A DNA stretch of 64,000 nt from Aristolochia californica (Eukaryota > Streptophyta > Magnoliopsida > Piperales > Aristolochiaceae). The stretch is from contig JARWKL010000010.1 in the NCBI GenBank assembly GCA_029961685.1, forward strand, positions 3,596,001-3,660,000, read 5' to 3'. Positions 1-15,990 of this stretch are shown piece by piece. A program made the translations under genes and the position numbers. The notes under the pieces were generated by a model. It worked only from the letters and a program-made list of their open reading frames with translations, did no database searches and was not told the origin of the DNA. Numbering within the stretch: position 1 is the first letter of the stretch; the number at the start of each line of letters is the position of its first letter.

Positions 1-648
1 AAGTGAACTAGATCAACTAACGATAGAAAGTTCACTTTTGGGTATTATACTTCAGTTGGAAGAAACAGTTTACATAGATGAGTAAAAAACAAAATGTTAT
101 TGCGATATCTAATGCCGAAGAAGAACAAAATGCTATGCCCACTTCCACTCATTTATCAAAAGGTCCTTAAAAGACCAGATTTCAGAATACAAGCTCAAAA
201 AAATTAGATAGATTTTTCAATGGTCTTTGATAAGTGTTTTGAAAGTGAAAATGCACAAGTTTAGTGGACTCAACCAAGTTCAATCTGAGTATTTGAAAGT
301 AACGGCACATTGACACTAGGGTTTTTGTAATGCAGATATACAAATATGAACCTTTAAATAATTAGCTCTTTCACAGCATGCTTTTCAAAATTTCAAATCC
401 AATCTCTAAATTGATTTCAAAGCGTGTGTGCTCTGGAGTTATTGTGGAAGCCTTAGGAGTGCAGAGAGAGTTTCTATTTGGGGCCATGAAATACTACAAG
501 TATCTCAACAATTCTTCCAGTAAGAACAAAATTTCAACCCCGTGCAGCCCGACTGGACTGACACTAGATGAGGAACCTAAGACTCACCCTTTATCTTCGT
601 CGAGTGAAATCTAGACTAAGTTGATCTACGCAATGTTGATGAAAGTCT
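1..648. other. 3' flank of CPN60, no gene recognised
   Basis: This stretch lies downstream of the CPN60 stop codon on the minus strand. The part nearest the gene should hold its 3' UTR and polyadenylation site. Short open frames here show no recognisable domain and no convincing splice structure, so nothing else is called. Confidence 0.5.
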
Positions 649-5122
<4,474 letters not shown>

Positions 5123-5829
5123 GATGCAAAGACTATGTTCCTGCAAATGGGGAAGACACTTTACAGAAAGGCAGGAATTAGAAGTTAGAGAGTGGAGCTT
5201 TGGTTCGAAACCGGCGGAAGCGATGGAACAGGAGAGGTGTAAATAGGAAAGTGGCGCAGAGACAGCAGAGGTGGTTCTGGAGAAAGAAAAAACAAAGAGA
5301 GAGAGGGTTCAGGGTCTAGAAGCGTCTAATAGGGTTCAGGGTTTTAGCAATGAAAATGGGTTGAATGGTCGTTTGTGGCCTACACAGTACAGGGGTTGAA
5401 TGGTCGTTTGTGGCCTACACAGTACAGGGCACAGAAGTGAAGCAAGAACCATTCCCAGTCCAGCAACGTTTGTCGCAGATAATAACATGGTGATGAAGGA
5501 GTCAAGATTCTTATTAAATTAATTTAATTAAGATAGATACTTAATCAACTAATTATGTAGATTAAGTAAGCTTGGATCACAACAAAAGCTGCTAAACAAA
5601 AAATTGATAGAACAATCATTCAAGTGCCCAAGAATCGTCTGAATGCCCCATGTTGAAAGGGTTGAACGACAATTCAACATCAAGGATTGGCCATCTAAAC
5701 ACTTGTCAGCCCTCTTACAAGATAAGAGAGAGAAAACTTTCACGAAGAAACCAATCAAGCTACTGTTTGAATCTAGATATGCATAGGCCATCCATCTTAA
5801 ATAATTGCAACCAAATGTTTAAACTACCA
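5123..5829. other. CPN60 5' UTR and promoter region
   Basis: This is the upstream side of the minus-strand CPN60 gene, ending at the copia remnant. It holds a 35-bp tandem duplication (5358-5427). I see no second gene. A perfect heat-shock element of the form nTTCnnGAAnnTTCn was not found by eye. Confidence 0.45.
5358..5427. repeat. 35-bp perfect tandem duplication upstream of CPN60
   Basis: The unit beginning GGTTGAATGGTCGTTTGTGG occurs twice head to tail with a 35-bp period and no visible mismatch. It lies about 240-305 bp upstream of the CPN60 start codon, so it may be in the promoter or the distal 5' UTR. Confidence 0.85.
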
Positions 5830-6074
5830 TGAAGAATTTGTAGCAAGTGATAATAAGATTCGTACCAAATTTAACTTGGCCACTAAGAGAATGTTTTCTC
5901 ATAATCAACCTCATAGTATTGAGTGTATCCCTTTACTATTAGATGGGCCACAAAACCATCGGGATTGTGTTTAATGGTAAATACCCATTTACAGCTCATG
6001 GGTTTCTTCTTGGAAGAAAGTGAAACCAAGGTCCATATCTGATTCTCATATAAAACGTTCATTTCCTCTTCCAT
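5830..6074 (-). pseudogene. Copia reverse transcriptase, N-terminal fragment
   Basis: The open segment shows the conserved start of copia RT: NQIWTLV, then CKWVFTIKHNPDG, then VKGYTQ and DYEKTFS. Just after this the match to the usual P-V-A-K-L-N-S-V-R region continues for about 50 bp in a shifted frame and then stops. The catalytic YVDD region is absent, so this copy cannot encode RT. Confidence 0.8.
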
Positions 6075-6660
6075 TGTTGTCTTTCATCTTAGATGTCTCA
6101 AAGCTTCTTGATATGATTGTGGAACAAATTTAGAAGAGATAAGTGCAAGTTGACAAGAAGAAGAAGAAAAAAGATGGCGAGAAACAAAATTTGATTTAGG
6201 ATGAGAAGTGGAGGGCCTAGTGCAAGTCTTAGGTTCCTTTTGTAGAGCTATGAGCCTAGTATCAAAATATAGACCAAATACGACAAGGGAAGATGGATTT
6301 ACCTTGGAGGGATCAGTAAACTCCACAGGTGTGGTATTGGCCGCTACTTGAGGGGGTAAAGTAGATCAACATCAAGTGGCACAACAAGTCTCGGAGTTGC
6401 CGAAATCGATGAAAGACTTGGATGAGCATCTTTTGAAGAATAAAAGGATATGACCTAAAAAAAATAACATCTCTAGAGACAAGTAGCTTCCAAATAGAAG
6501 GATTATAGCAGACATAACCTTTTTTGGGTATGAGAGTAATTCATGAAAATACGCTTAAAAGACTTAGGGTCAAACTTACTCTTCTAGGGGGTTGTGACAT
6601 GAACAAAATATGTGCAACCAAAGACCATCAAGGAAAGGGAGAAGGGGTCTTCATCTAGAT

Positions 6661-7250
6661 TTAGCAATGAATATATGAATTTATGATTAAGCACTGAAGA
6701 GGGTTCAGTTGATTAATAAAAAAGTAGGCGGTAAGAATAGAGCGGGGCCAGTAAAAATAGGGCACATGCATTAAGTAGAGCAGGCCATGGGCTACCTCTA
6801 GGAGATGTCTATTTTTCCTTTCAACTACGCCATTTTGTAGAGGGGTGTAGGAACATGATGTCTGATGGATAATGTCATGATACTGAAAATGATTGAAAAT
6901 CACTAGAGATAAACTCTATGGGATTATCAAAACTAAAAACTTGTATATTTTTACCAAACAGAGTGTACATCATGGCATGAAAGGACTTAAATATGGAAAA
7001 AAATTTAAGACCTATCTTTGAATAAAAACAACCATGTGACTAGAGTGAAGTCGTCAACAAAAGTAATGAAATACTTAACTTGTGAAATATTTGAAACACT
7101 CAATGGTCCCCAGACATTAGAGTGAATTAATGAAAAAGGAGAAACACCTTTAAGTTCAACTCGAAGAGAATATGTTGTTCTCTTGTGTTTGCTCAACTAA
7201 CAGACTTCACAGTTTAAAGCATACAAGATTTTCAAAAAATAAAATAAGTG
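6661..7250 (-). pseudogene. Copia integrase remnant
   Basis: Two separated open segments carry the pre-integrase/integrase core (IHSNVWGPLSVS, YFITFVDDFT) and the later core region (CSYTPLQNGVVERKNRHLLE). The first catalytic aspartate, normally in a HxDVWGP context, reads N here (SNVWGP). With the frameshifts this makes the enzyme inactive. Confidence 0.8.
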
Positions 7251-7510
7251 TTGAAGTGATGTTTTTGACGGATGTTCGAACCGATTGTGTCATAATATTG
7301 CCTATGTTTGAGAAGTAGAAGCTACAATCATAAGGGGTCCCCTGTCCATGGCTTCCACCAATCACCTGTTTCATTGTTAGATCCTGAAAAACACAAGAAG
7401 AAGGTGAGAATGTGATGGACAAATTAAACCATTTTATTAACTGGTTAAAAAAAAGAAAATTTAAAGGATATAAGGAGACAAATAAGACATCAGTAAGCGG
7501 AAGTGATGGT

Positions 7511-7760
7511 CTAACAGATGAGTATCCCTTCCCAAGATCTTTGGTTTACGATATGTCGGCTATGGTAACAAACTTGTTTGGGAAACATGGAGACATGGCA
7601 TGTAACACTCTTATTACCTATGAGATGTTTAGATGCCCCTGAGTCAATGATCCAAGATGAAGATGAGGAAGTAATAGAAATTATACCTGAAGCAGAGGTG
7701 ACAGCAACAGTAGTAGAAGATACAAAAGAAGATACCTTCAGAGTCTTCATTCTTTGCAAT
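7511..7760 (-). pseudogene. Copia aspartic protease remnant
   Basis: The segment contains SWIIDSGASKHLIGN, the active-site D-S-G-A signature of the copia retropepsin, after a Ser/Thr-rich linker. The downstream protease half continues in a broken frame toward 7300. Confidence 0.75.
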
Positions 7761-7954
7761 AATTCATAATCAACATCAATTACAATCTTCTTGCATTTTT
7801 AGTCACTCAAATTTGTCTTCATTTTTTTCATTGTGAATCTAGTCTAGTTTGCCACGAAGCTTCCAACAGGTATCCACTAAATGGTTTTGTCTACCACAGT
7901 GAGTGTACTCTCAGTCATCAGACCTCAAAGGACCAAAGTTAGTTCTACCACTTC

Positions 7955-8672
7955 TTACTCTGCCTCCTCTATAATTTCTACTGCACCCTTGGGTGGTAAA
8001 AGGTGTACACCTATTTCTTGAATACATAGCAGATAACACCTCAGTCTAAGAGGTGGAAGAAGGGTCTGGTATCTGAAGTAATCTGGCACTTGTGTCATTG
8101 AATTTTGGAAGTAACAAGGAGTTGAGAAGTTGAGTTTTGGCCACCTCAAGGTATGGTTTGATATTTACTAACCAAATAGTAACTACTAAGGCTTCCCACT
8201 GCTTTTCTTAAACCGATATATCAATAGAGTAGGGTTGAGCAATTTTCCACTCTTGAATCAGCCCTCGAAAACATGCCAAGAACTCTTGTAGTTTTTTTCT
8301 TCGCTTTGTATTAAACATGTTGTGAACAACATCATATAATTTATTTAGGTTCTTTGTACTTGAGTAAAATTTGACATATGTGTCCCATATTTGTTTGGTT
8401 GTCTCCAGGTGAACCACATTATTGGCCACATACTCCTTCATGCTATTTATAAGCCAGCTAATCACCAATGTATAATTCTTCAACCACTTAATATAGGAAT
8501 TGTCCTCCTCATCAATAGATGGAGTTGGCTTGGTTAGATATCCTAAGAGGTCTCGTGCAATGAGAAACCTCCTAACCGATTGTGACTAGCTCAAGTAATT
8601 AGACAATCCTCTCAAAAGTATAGTGGTACTTTTGAGAAGATCACTCTTACTTCCTATGTGATCTTCAGCCAT
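7955..8672 (-). pseudogene. Copia gag remnant
   Basis: Starting at an ATG near 8672 (MAEDHIGSK), a gag-like frame runs with one or more stops into a clear core with LKNYTLVISWLINSM, ETTKQIWDTYVKFYS and RKKLQEFLACFRGLIQEW, typical of the copia UBN2-type gag domain. The CCHC knuckle region further along is degraded. Confidence 0.75.
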
Positions 8673-9924
8673 CAAGAATCAAATTAGAGATACACTTCAC
8701 TTAAACAATAAGAAGAGTGACGTATCCAAGGCTCACTAATTGAATTTGAAGAGGAGGGGAAAAATAAGACTTAGCAAGCCTTAACTATGCGTTACTTCAC
8801 GTCTTATATAACTAAGTAAAGCACCTTGAACCAAATCAATAAACCAACTCAAATATGAACCAACTCAAGAGAGGGAGAACCAAACCAAACCAAACGAGTT
8901 GAACTTATGACAACCTACCCAAATGAGAACCAACTTGGCAAAGAAGGAAGAGCCAACCCAAATGTAATTATAGAATTAATCAACTAATCATACACTAAAT
9001 AAGGAGACCGCTTGGTGGTTGAGATGAAAAAAAAGGTAACTCATGTGTCTTTCTTACTTAAGAAAGAATATTCGATCAATAAATCAAATCATGGGAAATC
9101 TTCCTCCAAATCAGCCACTTCCAAAAATAAAAAAGGAAACTTTCCTTCAGTGTCTTAGACACCACTTCACCAAAACAAAATCTCAATCTTGACTTGCCTT
9201 AATTATTTTAGGCAATGAGAGAGTTAAGCAAGACAATTAGTAAACATTCCAAAGAAGAGGATCTCAAATAGGCTGGAGATTTCTTCAAGAAGAAAATCTT
9301 CCTTCTAAGATCTTGGCGCCAACCACCAGCCTTTGGTTCCCCTTTTTCTTGATTTTTTTTTTTGCATGTCTATCCTGCCTCTATCTCACGTGGCATACTA
9401 CCCAATGAGAAAAAAAAACTTATTCTTTGTCAACAAAACAACACCTTCGGATTTAAAAAGGCTCTCACAAGTTCAAACAAAAGCAATCTTCTTCAACTTA
9501 TCATCAAAGCAATGAACCTTGATAATTTTTAACATGCATGCATAGTCTCATGAATAACATCATAATCTCATGAAATCATCAATAACCAAGCATGACTTCA
9601 AGCAATAATATCCATCATTCCATAGTCATAAACAGTCTTATGCCAACTTTGATCATATTGAAGAACCAACTTCTAAGTGGAAACTATCATATACAGAACA
9701 ATAATTTCAAACTTTTTTTCTGAGCAAAGAATGCTAAAGAACTCAAAGTTTCTGGGTCATGCACCAACAACCATTTTTAAAAACGAAATTGTAAAAAGAA
9801 GTACTTATCTTTCATTGAGCAAAAAAGAACTCAAGATTGATCATTTGATCAACACCTCTATTCCACTGAGAAGATTAAAAGACCCTAATCATGAGCATCA
9901 TAACTTCGGGATCCTAAACCTAAT
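8673..9924. other. Long leader between copia gag and its primer-binding site
   Basis: AT-rich sequence with only short chance frames. Copia leaders are normally a few hundred bases or less, so 1.25 kb suggests unrecognised inserted DNA. No terminal repeats or coding domain could be identified in it. Confidence 0.4.
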
Positions 9925-9936
9925 GCTCTAATACCA
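9925..9936 (-). other. Primer-binding site (tRNA-iMet type)
   Basis: Minus strand reads TGGTATTAGAGC, one change from the canonical plant copia primer-binding site TGGTATCAGAGC. It directly abuts the CCTAACA end of the LTR at 9937. Confidence 0.8.
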
Positions 9937-10320
9937 TGTTAGGTTTAAAATCCCATGTAGTGAGTAATAACCGAGCTAGTTTAGGGTGAAGAGAGTTACA
10001 AGAGGAAGAGAGAAAGCAGAGAGAAAGAAGAGAGAAAGAGGAGATGATCGAGTGAGAGAGGAAGGAGGAGAGAGGTCGGCCAAGAGAGAGAGTGAGAGGA
10101 GGGAAGCAGAATTAGGGTTAAGTGACATGCCTAATCCTCCCTATCAACATATATTTATAATATTGAATATCTAACAAATTATATCAATACCCTTTACCCT
10201 AAGAAGTGAAGAAATGACAAGAAATAAAGATAAGTTACATCATTGCCACTATTCTGGGGTTACATCTTTCAACATTTAAGTTACATCATTGCCACTATTC
10301 TCGGGTTACATCTTTCAACA
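9937..10320 (-). repeat. Copia 5' LTR
   Basis: On the minus strand it starts TGTTGAAAGATGTAACC and ends CCTAACA next to the primer-binding site, giving the expected TG...CA ends. It contains a GA-rich/CT-rich block (9986-10110) and a 46-bp tandem duplication at its outer edge, so the true 5' boundary could be either copy of TGTTGAAAG (near 10274 or 10320). Confidence 0.7.
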
Positions 10321-10324
10321 TTTA
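10233..10324. repeat. 46-bp tandem duplication at LTR edge
   Basis: The unit beginning AGTTACATCATTGCCACTAT occurs at 10233 and 10279 with a single visible difference in a G/C run. It duplicates the outer end of the LTR including the terminal TGTTGAAAG motif. Confidence 0.85.
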
Positions 10325-11071
10325 ATAAGATTCATGAGTTAAACATTTATTACTGGGTTGTATATGAAAGAATACCCAACTTGTTATTGGTTGATGATCA
10401 TTGCCTCTAGCTAGTTGTTATGAATAAGAATCTATAGTCTGTTGAGTTTTTCTCTCCCGCAAGTGAGAAAATTAGCACAGTTGATCAGTCTAACTAGAAC
10501 CCAAAACAAGATTGATCTTGTTATAAGAAGAAAGGCGCAAGAGTAGCGTTTCACAATCCTCAATCTCAACATAGGTAGCGTACAGCCACCGATGAGACTT
10601 TATGAACTTGAAGCTCTCTAGCATGATTAATAGCTCTAAATTCTTTCATTCCTTTCACATTTTTCTAGATTTTGGGAAATTTAAAGAAGACGAATAGGAA
10701 ACCTGCGTGCCAAATGAGGTTGGTGGTGGAAATACGGCGCCCATCAGCAACAGCAGTGCACAAGCCATATCAAGCTAATCTTGTGGAGGAGACAGATTTA
10801 GTCTTTCTCCATAGTGCAAGTTACCTTTTAATAGTAAAAAGATGAACAGCAGAAACTACTGTGTTTACAAAATAATCATTCTTAAAACACAAAATCATAG
10901 TAGCAAGGAAGAGTTTCCACCATCTCTCCCAAACTGTTAAGTCGTCTTTCTCTCTGATCAAAAGAGCAAGGAATGATAGCCTCGCCGATTGAGTTGGTCT
11001 AAGAACTCCCTGGGATATTGGAACCTTTTCATTGGCCAACGTCTGCTGATCATACTTTCCCGCACAACATC
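10321..11071. other. 3' flank of the HMA gene
   Basis: Region between the copia LTR and the stop codon of the minus-strand HMA gene. The right-hand part should contain its 3' UTR. No domain, RNA gene or repeat was recognised. Confidence 0.4.
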
Positions 11072-11532
11072 TCATTCTTCAGTCCAGTACGTCGGGTGCT
11101 TCCCTATTTTTTGAAGAACTCTGAAGACTTCCTCATCTGTGACGTTTCCCGTCACTGTGATTTTGTTCAGAGCTATGTCGAACTTGTAGCTCTCAAGGTC
11201 TGCAAAGGACACAACCCAAGTTTTAAACGCAAAAATGGTAGCAAAGTTTTACACGAACTAACGAGTGTTCTGTCATCTTCCAATTTTGAAGCGTGGGTTT
11301 GTCAGCGGAGCTAAACCCAAGAACTAAGATGTTCATGAAAGCAGAGGAAGAAACCAAAGCGCAAGATGAATACCTTCAATCTTCTTGATAGCCTTCTTGA
11401 TTGCCTTTATGCACCTCTCACAATGCATTCCTACCTTCACCTCTACCACCTGCAACTCAAATGCAAGAGAACTATCATTAAAGGCTACATATATTTGCTG
11501 TGGTGAATGAAACATTGATCACTTACAGCCAT
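11072..11532 (-). CDS. Small heavy-metal-associated (HMA) domain protein
   Basis: A single HMA domain of the ATX1/HIPP-like fold, known to bind Cu+ or other soft metals through a CxxC loop. Three exons on the minus strand: 11532-11527 (only ATG GCT), 11449-11374 and 11199-11072, joined by GT/AG introns into 210 nt, 69 aa. The metal loop is M-H-C-E-R-C, with cysteines at residues 12 and 15. It is followed by the lysine-rich helix IKAIKKAIKKIE, a beta strand with KITVTGNV and a second helix EEVFRVLQKIGK. The protein ends TEE and has no C-terminal CaaX box, so it is not an isoprenylated HIPP. It probably acts as a small cytosolic metallochaperone-like protein; the metal cannot be told. The 6-nt first exon is short but follows the pattern of an intron right after the initiator codons and keeps the frame. 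Confidence 0.85.
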
Positions 11533-12165
11533 AATCACTTGATCTGTCGAGTGTCAAAGGAGGAATTCGATTCGATGTAGCGTTCAGAAAATACCGACTG
11601 GGGGTTCTGGGTTGTGTTTAAATAAGGTGCATCGGATCCTTTACTTGTCTAGAGGGCAATATACTTTGTCTAAAGTATAAAACAACTCGGTTTCTTGTTT
11701 CTGAGAAAGTCCCGAGGTTTGAAAATGGATCGCACAAAGGCACAGAGGAAAAAGGGCTCCAGTTTAATTAACCAGGCCAGAGAAAGGCAACCCCAGTGAC
11801 CGCTTTTAGCGTTTTGTCATCGCCATCCACTAACCTAGTGGAAAGCAAAAGGAAAACTGGAAAAGTGTAGTCACGTTCCATCTGATACCGAAAGAATGGT
11901 CTATCTTATCTATTATCGCTTTCGAACATAAGAGGTGTCGATTGCTTGTCGGTGAAGTTGCTTCTTCCAAAGCCCCTTCTCAAACACAGCCACAAATGCT
12001 ACGAACCCTTGGAAACACCAGAATCTACAGCCTGATGTGTCTTCTGGCGAGGGGGTGTTGGCCATATCGTCCAGAAGCTAGTTGGAGCTTATTGACAAGT
12101 TCATTCTACCAGGCTTGTCAATGTTGAAGTCCATTATTCATGGCAATGTTAGTGAAAGTACTTTT
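11533..12165. other. HMA gene promoter side, no other gene
   Basis: Upstream flank of the HMA gene, running to the first LTR of the nested retrotransposon cluster. A 61-residue open frame near 11942 has no recognisable similarity and is treated as chance. Confidence 0.4.
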
Positions 12166-12330
12166 TGATAGAGATAAAGATAAGAACCAATAAAATTTGA
12201 GATTATCTCAAATTGTAACTCTAAAACATAACAAACTCCTTTTAGTGATTATACTTATCATGTAAAATTTTATCTCTTTATAACTTATAAATACCTGAAT
12301 TAATGAATGTAAAACATCGGGAAATATAAA
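12166..12330 (+). repeat. 5' LTR of the outer copia element
   Basis: Begins TGATAGAGATAAAGATAAG and includes CTTATAAATACCTGAATTAA, which aligns with the split copy at 19854-20012. The right end is set by where that similarity ends, about 12325-12335. Confidence 0.7.
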
Positions 12331-12369
12331 TACCCACACCCCTTTTCCATGTTATCTACAGTCACACTT

Positions 12370-13060
12370 CACTTGCATGACACTCTCTGATGCATCCGAA
12401 TATCGGACTATTGTTGGTAGTCTACAATACTTATTTTTTACTCGCCTTGACATTGCTTATGTAGTGAATAAGTTATCCTAGTTTATGCATTGTCCCACTA
12501 CTACTCATTGGGATGCTATCAAACGATTGTTGCACTATCTCTGTAGGACTTTGGATCTCGTAATACATTGACAATCTTCTTTGTCTCTTCATGCGTTCTC
12601 TAATACTAATTAGGCAATAAACAAAGATGATTTCACTTCCACTTGTGCCCATATTGTTTACTTAGGTTGCAATCCTATCTCGTGGAGTTCTAAGAAGCCA
12701 TGGATTGTGGTTTGATACTCTTCTGAGACAAAATATCGATCTGTTGTAACCACTGTAGTTGAGATCCGTTGGATTTGCTCTCTGCTCGCTAAACTTAGTG
12801 TTCTTCTTCTACGACAATCGCTACTTTATTGTGACAATATCAGTCTATAAATCTGTGTTCTAGTCCAATCTTTCACTCACGCATGAAACATGTCGTTTTG
12901 GATTCCCACTTCATTGAGAACAAGTTTAGAGTGGTGCTCTTCGAGTTACTCGTGTCTCCTCTGTTGATCAGTTAGCAGATACTCTCACCAAATTGTTTCC
13001 ACAAACATGCTTCCTCTTCTTGAAGACCAAGATCAGACTCTCTTCTCGGAGCTCCATCTT
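12370..13060 (+). pseudogene. Copia RT/RNase H C-terminal remnant
   Basis: Translation shows EYRTIVGSLQYL, then DIAYVVNKLS, FMHCPTTTHWDAIKRLL, a degenerate RNase H with ISWSSKKPW and EIRWICSLLAKL, and the terminal part before the LTR. Several stops interrupt it. Closely related sequence lies at 38770-39400, with the same order and many shared words. Confidence 0.8.
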
Positions 13061-13078
13061 GTAAGGGCATGATAGAGA

Positions 13079-13266
13079 TGTGTGAAATGAGCTATAAATT
13101 ATAGGATGTAATTTGTTACCATAATTTTAGGAAACGATTTATTTCCTTGATTTGTTCCTGATTCTAGGATCTAATTTGGACCTAAATTAGGTTGTAATTG
13201 TATTATAAAAAGCTTCCGTTTGAGAGAAGAATACATTGAAAAATTATTTGAAACCTCTATCTAACA
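13079..13266 (+). repeat. 5' LTR of the inner copia element
   Basis: Starts TGTGTGAAATGAGC, ends ATCTAACA and is followed at once by the primer-binding site. It shares a long block beginning TTTGTTCCTGATTCTAGGAT with the LTR at 19674. Confidence 0.9.
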
Positions 13267-13278
13267 TGGTATCAGAGC
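13267..13278 (+). other. Primer-binding site of the inner copia element
   Basis: TGGTATCAGAGC, the canonical plant copia site complementary to initiator tRNA-Met, immediately after the LTR end. Confidence 0.9.
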
Positions 13279-14887
13279 GGGAGAATTATCTTCTCCTTCC
13301 GATCGCCAAAGATCTCCTCCCGTAGTCATTCCCATCATCGAAGGAAGTCACTGAAAAAAAAAACAGGAAAACTCTGTTTTTTTCTGCTGTGGCCTGACGG
13401 TTTCTGCAGCTCTGTCCCGTCAACGACAACCGTACCATCAGTCGCATTGTCGTTGACGACCATACCACAAAACTGAAGACGTTGTCATCGTCGTAGAGCT
13501 TTCATTCGTTGTCGTATTCCTTTCGTTCGTCGCCGCAACACCAAACAACGGCCCAAACTTCAGTGGGACTCGGACTCCAGAAAGCCTACGAACCGCCTCC
13601 TAAGCCACCAATCACCGCTGTCGCCAAAGTAAGCCGACGCACCATCGTTGTCGCCGAAGGAGAAGAGGTGATAGTTTTTTTTTCCTTAACTTAAAAACTA
13701 ATGTTCCTTTATCTTCTGCCGACCAAACCGGATTGAACCAATTGAGATTGGCGGGTCAACCTAGTGAACCTAGACCAGACCGAACCGAACCTATAGAATC
13801 GGACCGGACCCAATACCGAGTCAATCCAGCGGATCAAACCGATTTTCTAGATCAGACCAAAAAAACAATCTTGGTCAACCCAGATATAGACAATGGGGAG
13901 TTATCGTCCAATCTTTGGAACAGATAACAACTGGGTATGCATTCACTGTGGGGAGAAAGGCCATTCGCAACAGTGTTTTTACGAGATTATTGGTTATCCA
14001 AAGTGGTGGGACTTATCAAAAAAACCTTGTAAAAAAATTTTAGGGAAAGATATGATGACATCCACGGCATAATATCAACTGCTGCCTACAACAAATTTTG
14101 CCCATCCAGGTATTGCCGGTAAAACATCAGTAGTCTCTACATATTCTAATAATTGAACTTGGATTATTGATACAGGTGCATCTGATCACATGATGATGGA
14201 TTCCAGTCAGTTAAAATTTGTCCTAACTTCTCCTCAATCCGTTATTTCTACTACCAATGGTAGTACCTCTCCTATTACTGAGGAAGGATCAGTTATCTTG
14301 TTGAATAATCTTACATTAGATATTGTCCTTGTTGTTCCATCTCTTGAATACAATTTGTTGTTTGTTAGCCAAATTACTTCAACTCTTGTTTGTACTGTAA
14401 CTTTCTAGCCCTTATTTTGTGTCTTTCAGGATATTCTAACCCGAAAGATTCTTGGTTATGGTGTTAGACGGGGCAAACTATACTATTTGGAGTTGATAGA
14501 GAATGGGGGATAGACAATCAGTCAGGCAAATCAAGCTAGTAGTGAAGACAGTGCTCAAGCAACTATATGGTTATGGCACCGAAGACTCGCCCATCTTTCC
14601 TTTGGTTATCTAAAGAAATTGCGACCACACCTTTTTTCAGGTTTGAATAATTTGGATTTTCATCGTGACACTTGTGAACTGGCTAAGAGTCACCGTATAT
14701 CTTATTTACTGAGTTTGAATAAGAGTTCAGAACCTTTTCAGGTTATTCATTTTGATGTTTGAGGTCCTGCAAAAGTTCCCTCTATTTCTTGAGTTCGGTA
14801 TTCTGTGACATTTATTGATGAATGTACTAAAATGACTTGGGTATCCCTGCTTATAAAAAAGAGTGATGAACATGCCTCGGTGTTATT
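13279..14887 (+). pseudogene. Inner copia gag-protease-integrase remnant
   Basis: Gag is mostly lost. A CCHC knuckle is clear (C-I-H-C-G-E-K-G-H-S-Q-Q-C, near 13940). The protease shows TWIIDTGASDHMMMDSSQL (14157-14215). Then come the integrase N-terminal zinc region (LWHRRLAHLSFGYLKKL) and the core start FQVIHFDV, where the tryptophan of VWGP is a stop codon. The reading frame is cut by the nested LTR element at 14888. Confidence 0.85.
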
Positions 14888-15377
14888 TGTTGGATGATAG
14901 GCCCAAGCCCACCTGACCAAAGAAGGCCCACATATCTAAGAGTATTCTAAGATGGGTCACACAACCAAGGAAGGCCCACATATCTAAGAGTATTATAAGA
15001 TGGGCCACACAACCAAGGAAGGCCCATAAGATGGGCCCAAACACATAAGAAGTAGGACCCACCATGATTACCACAAGCTGGCATTCTTATCACATAAGTT
15101 GGAAGATCAAGAAGGACTCACAAAGGCATCTTTATCTTATGGTCACATCCTAGAAGAGTTCTAGTTTGAGTTATGTTTGCCTTTTATCTATATTGAGTTA
15201 TTTAATTATGCTAGGACTTATCTTTAAGTGTTAGAGTTTGGGTGCAATTGGGACAAAGGTAGTTTTATTGTAATTGGACTCTACTACCTTCCTCTATTAT
15301 AAATAGAGGTTCATGTACTCTGATTATAATAAGTTAATGAAGTCAATGAAGTATTTCTATTTTCCATAAATTCAACA
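14888..15377 (+). repeat. 5' LTR of the non-coding element
   Basis: TG...CA ends. It contains a head-to-tail duplication of a roughly 48-bp unit (AAGGCCCACATATCTAAGAG...) near 14924-15020. A TATAAATAGAGG motif near 15298 is a plausible promoter TATA element. A third copy of this LTR, in reverse orientation, is the solo LTR at 30010-30458. Confidence 0.9.
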
Positions 15378-15389
15378 TGGTATTAGAGC
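15378..15389 (+). other. Primer-binding site of the non-coding element
   Basis: TGGTATTAGAGC directly follows the ATTCAACA end of the LTR. Confidence 0.85.
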
Positions 15390-15599
15390 AGGTTATGTGA
15401 GTTGACTTGGTCAACCCATAGAGATAATGAGATCCTTTTTTCTAAACCCTAAACCCTAAGTCTAGGTTCGTAGTTTTTTTTTTAGTCCCTACACCTATAG
15501 TTTACTTTTCTCTTTTAACCTCTATAAGGAGATTTTAATCTTTCAAATTATATATTTACGGAAAGATATTTGAGTCTACTTTCCAAGGGAAAATAATTT

Positions 15600-15990
15600 T
15601 TTCCAATCGGAGTTATCTACGTAGAGATATTGATATTTGAATGAGCAAAGGTCAGATTGCAAAAGAGGTTCGAGCAATAGCTGAAAGCTTCAACTTCCAA
15701 GGTATTTTATGCTATCAAGAGTGAGACTTTACATGGAGATATATATATATATATATCAAAATAAATATCTGTAAGTACATTCTTTTACATATTTAACCAA
15801 TTTTTAATCAGATTTATCTACAAAGATAAATTGATATTTGAAGCAACGAAGGTCTGATTGAAAAATAAAAGGTTCAAGTAGCAGCAAAAAGCTTCAACTT
15901 CCAAGGTATTTTATGATATCAAGTACGAGATTTTATATTGAGAATTATATAAAAAATTAAATATATGTAAGTCTATTTTATTAAATATTC
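15600..15990 (+). repeat. Diverged ~204-bp direct repeat in the element interior
   Basis: GCTTCAACTTCCAAGGTATT occurs at 15687 and 15891 with surrounding similarity (a TCTGATTG/CAGATTG word, TATCAAG, GAGA). A short (AT)n run lies between the copies. A third, weaker match follows near 16010. Confidence 0.7.

Larger units (their letters stand above)
5830..10320 (-). mobile_element. Ty1/copia retrotransposon, 3'-truncated, degenerate
   Basis: In minus-strand order: a 5' LTR (10320-9937), a TGGTATTAGAGC primer-binding site, a long untranslated stretch, gag (8672-about 8200), protease, integrase and the start of reverse transcriptase, which fades near 5830. The domain order PR-INT-RT is diagnostic of copia. 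No 3' LTR, polypurine tract or RNase H was found, so the 3' half is lost. The frames carry many stops and shifts. The 1.25 kb between the primer-binding site and gag is unusually long and may hide a secondary insertion. Linking this LTR to this coding region rests on orientation and proximity. Confidence 0.8.

Noticed and set aside
5180..5230. GGTTCGAAACC considered as a tRNA T-arm
   Set aside because: No matching acceptor, D or anticodon arms can be formed around it; it is upstream of CPN60.
14888..15377. LTR tested for 5S rRNA sequence (Cassandra-type TRIM)
   Set aside because: No 5S internal promoter boxes were found in the LTRs.
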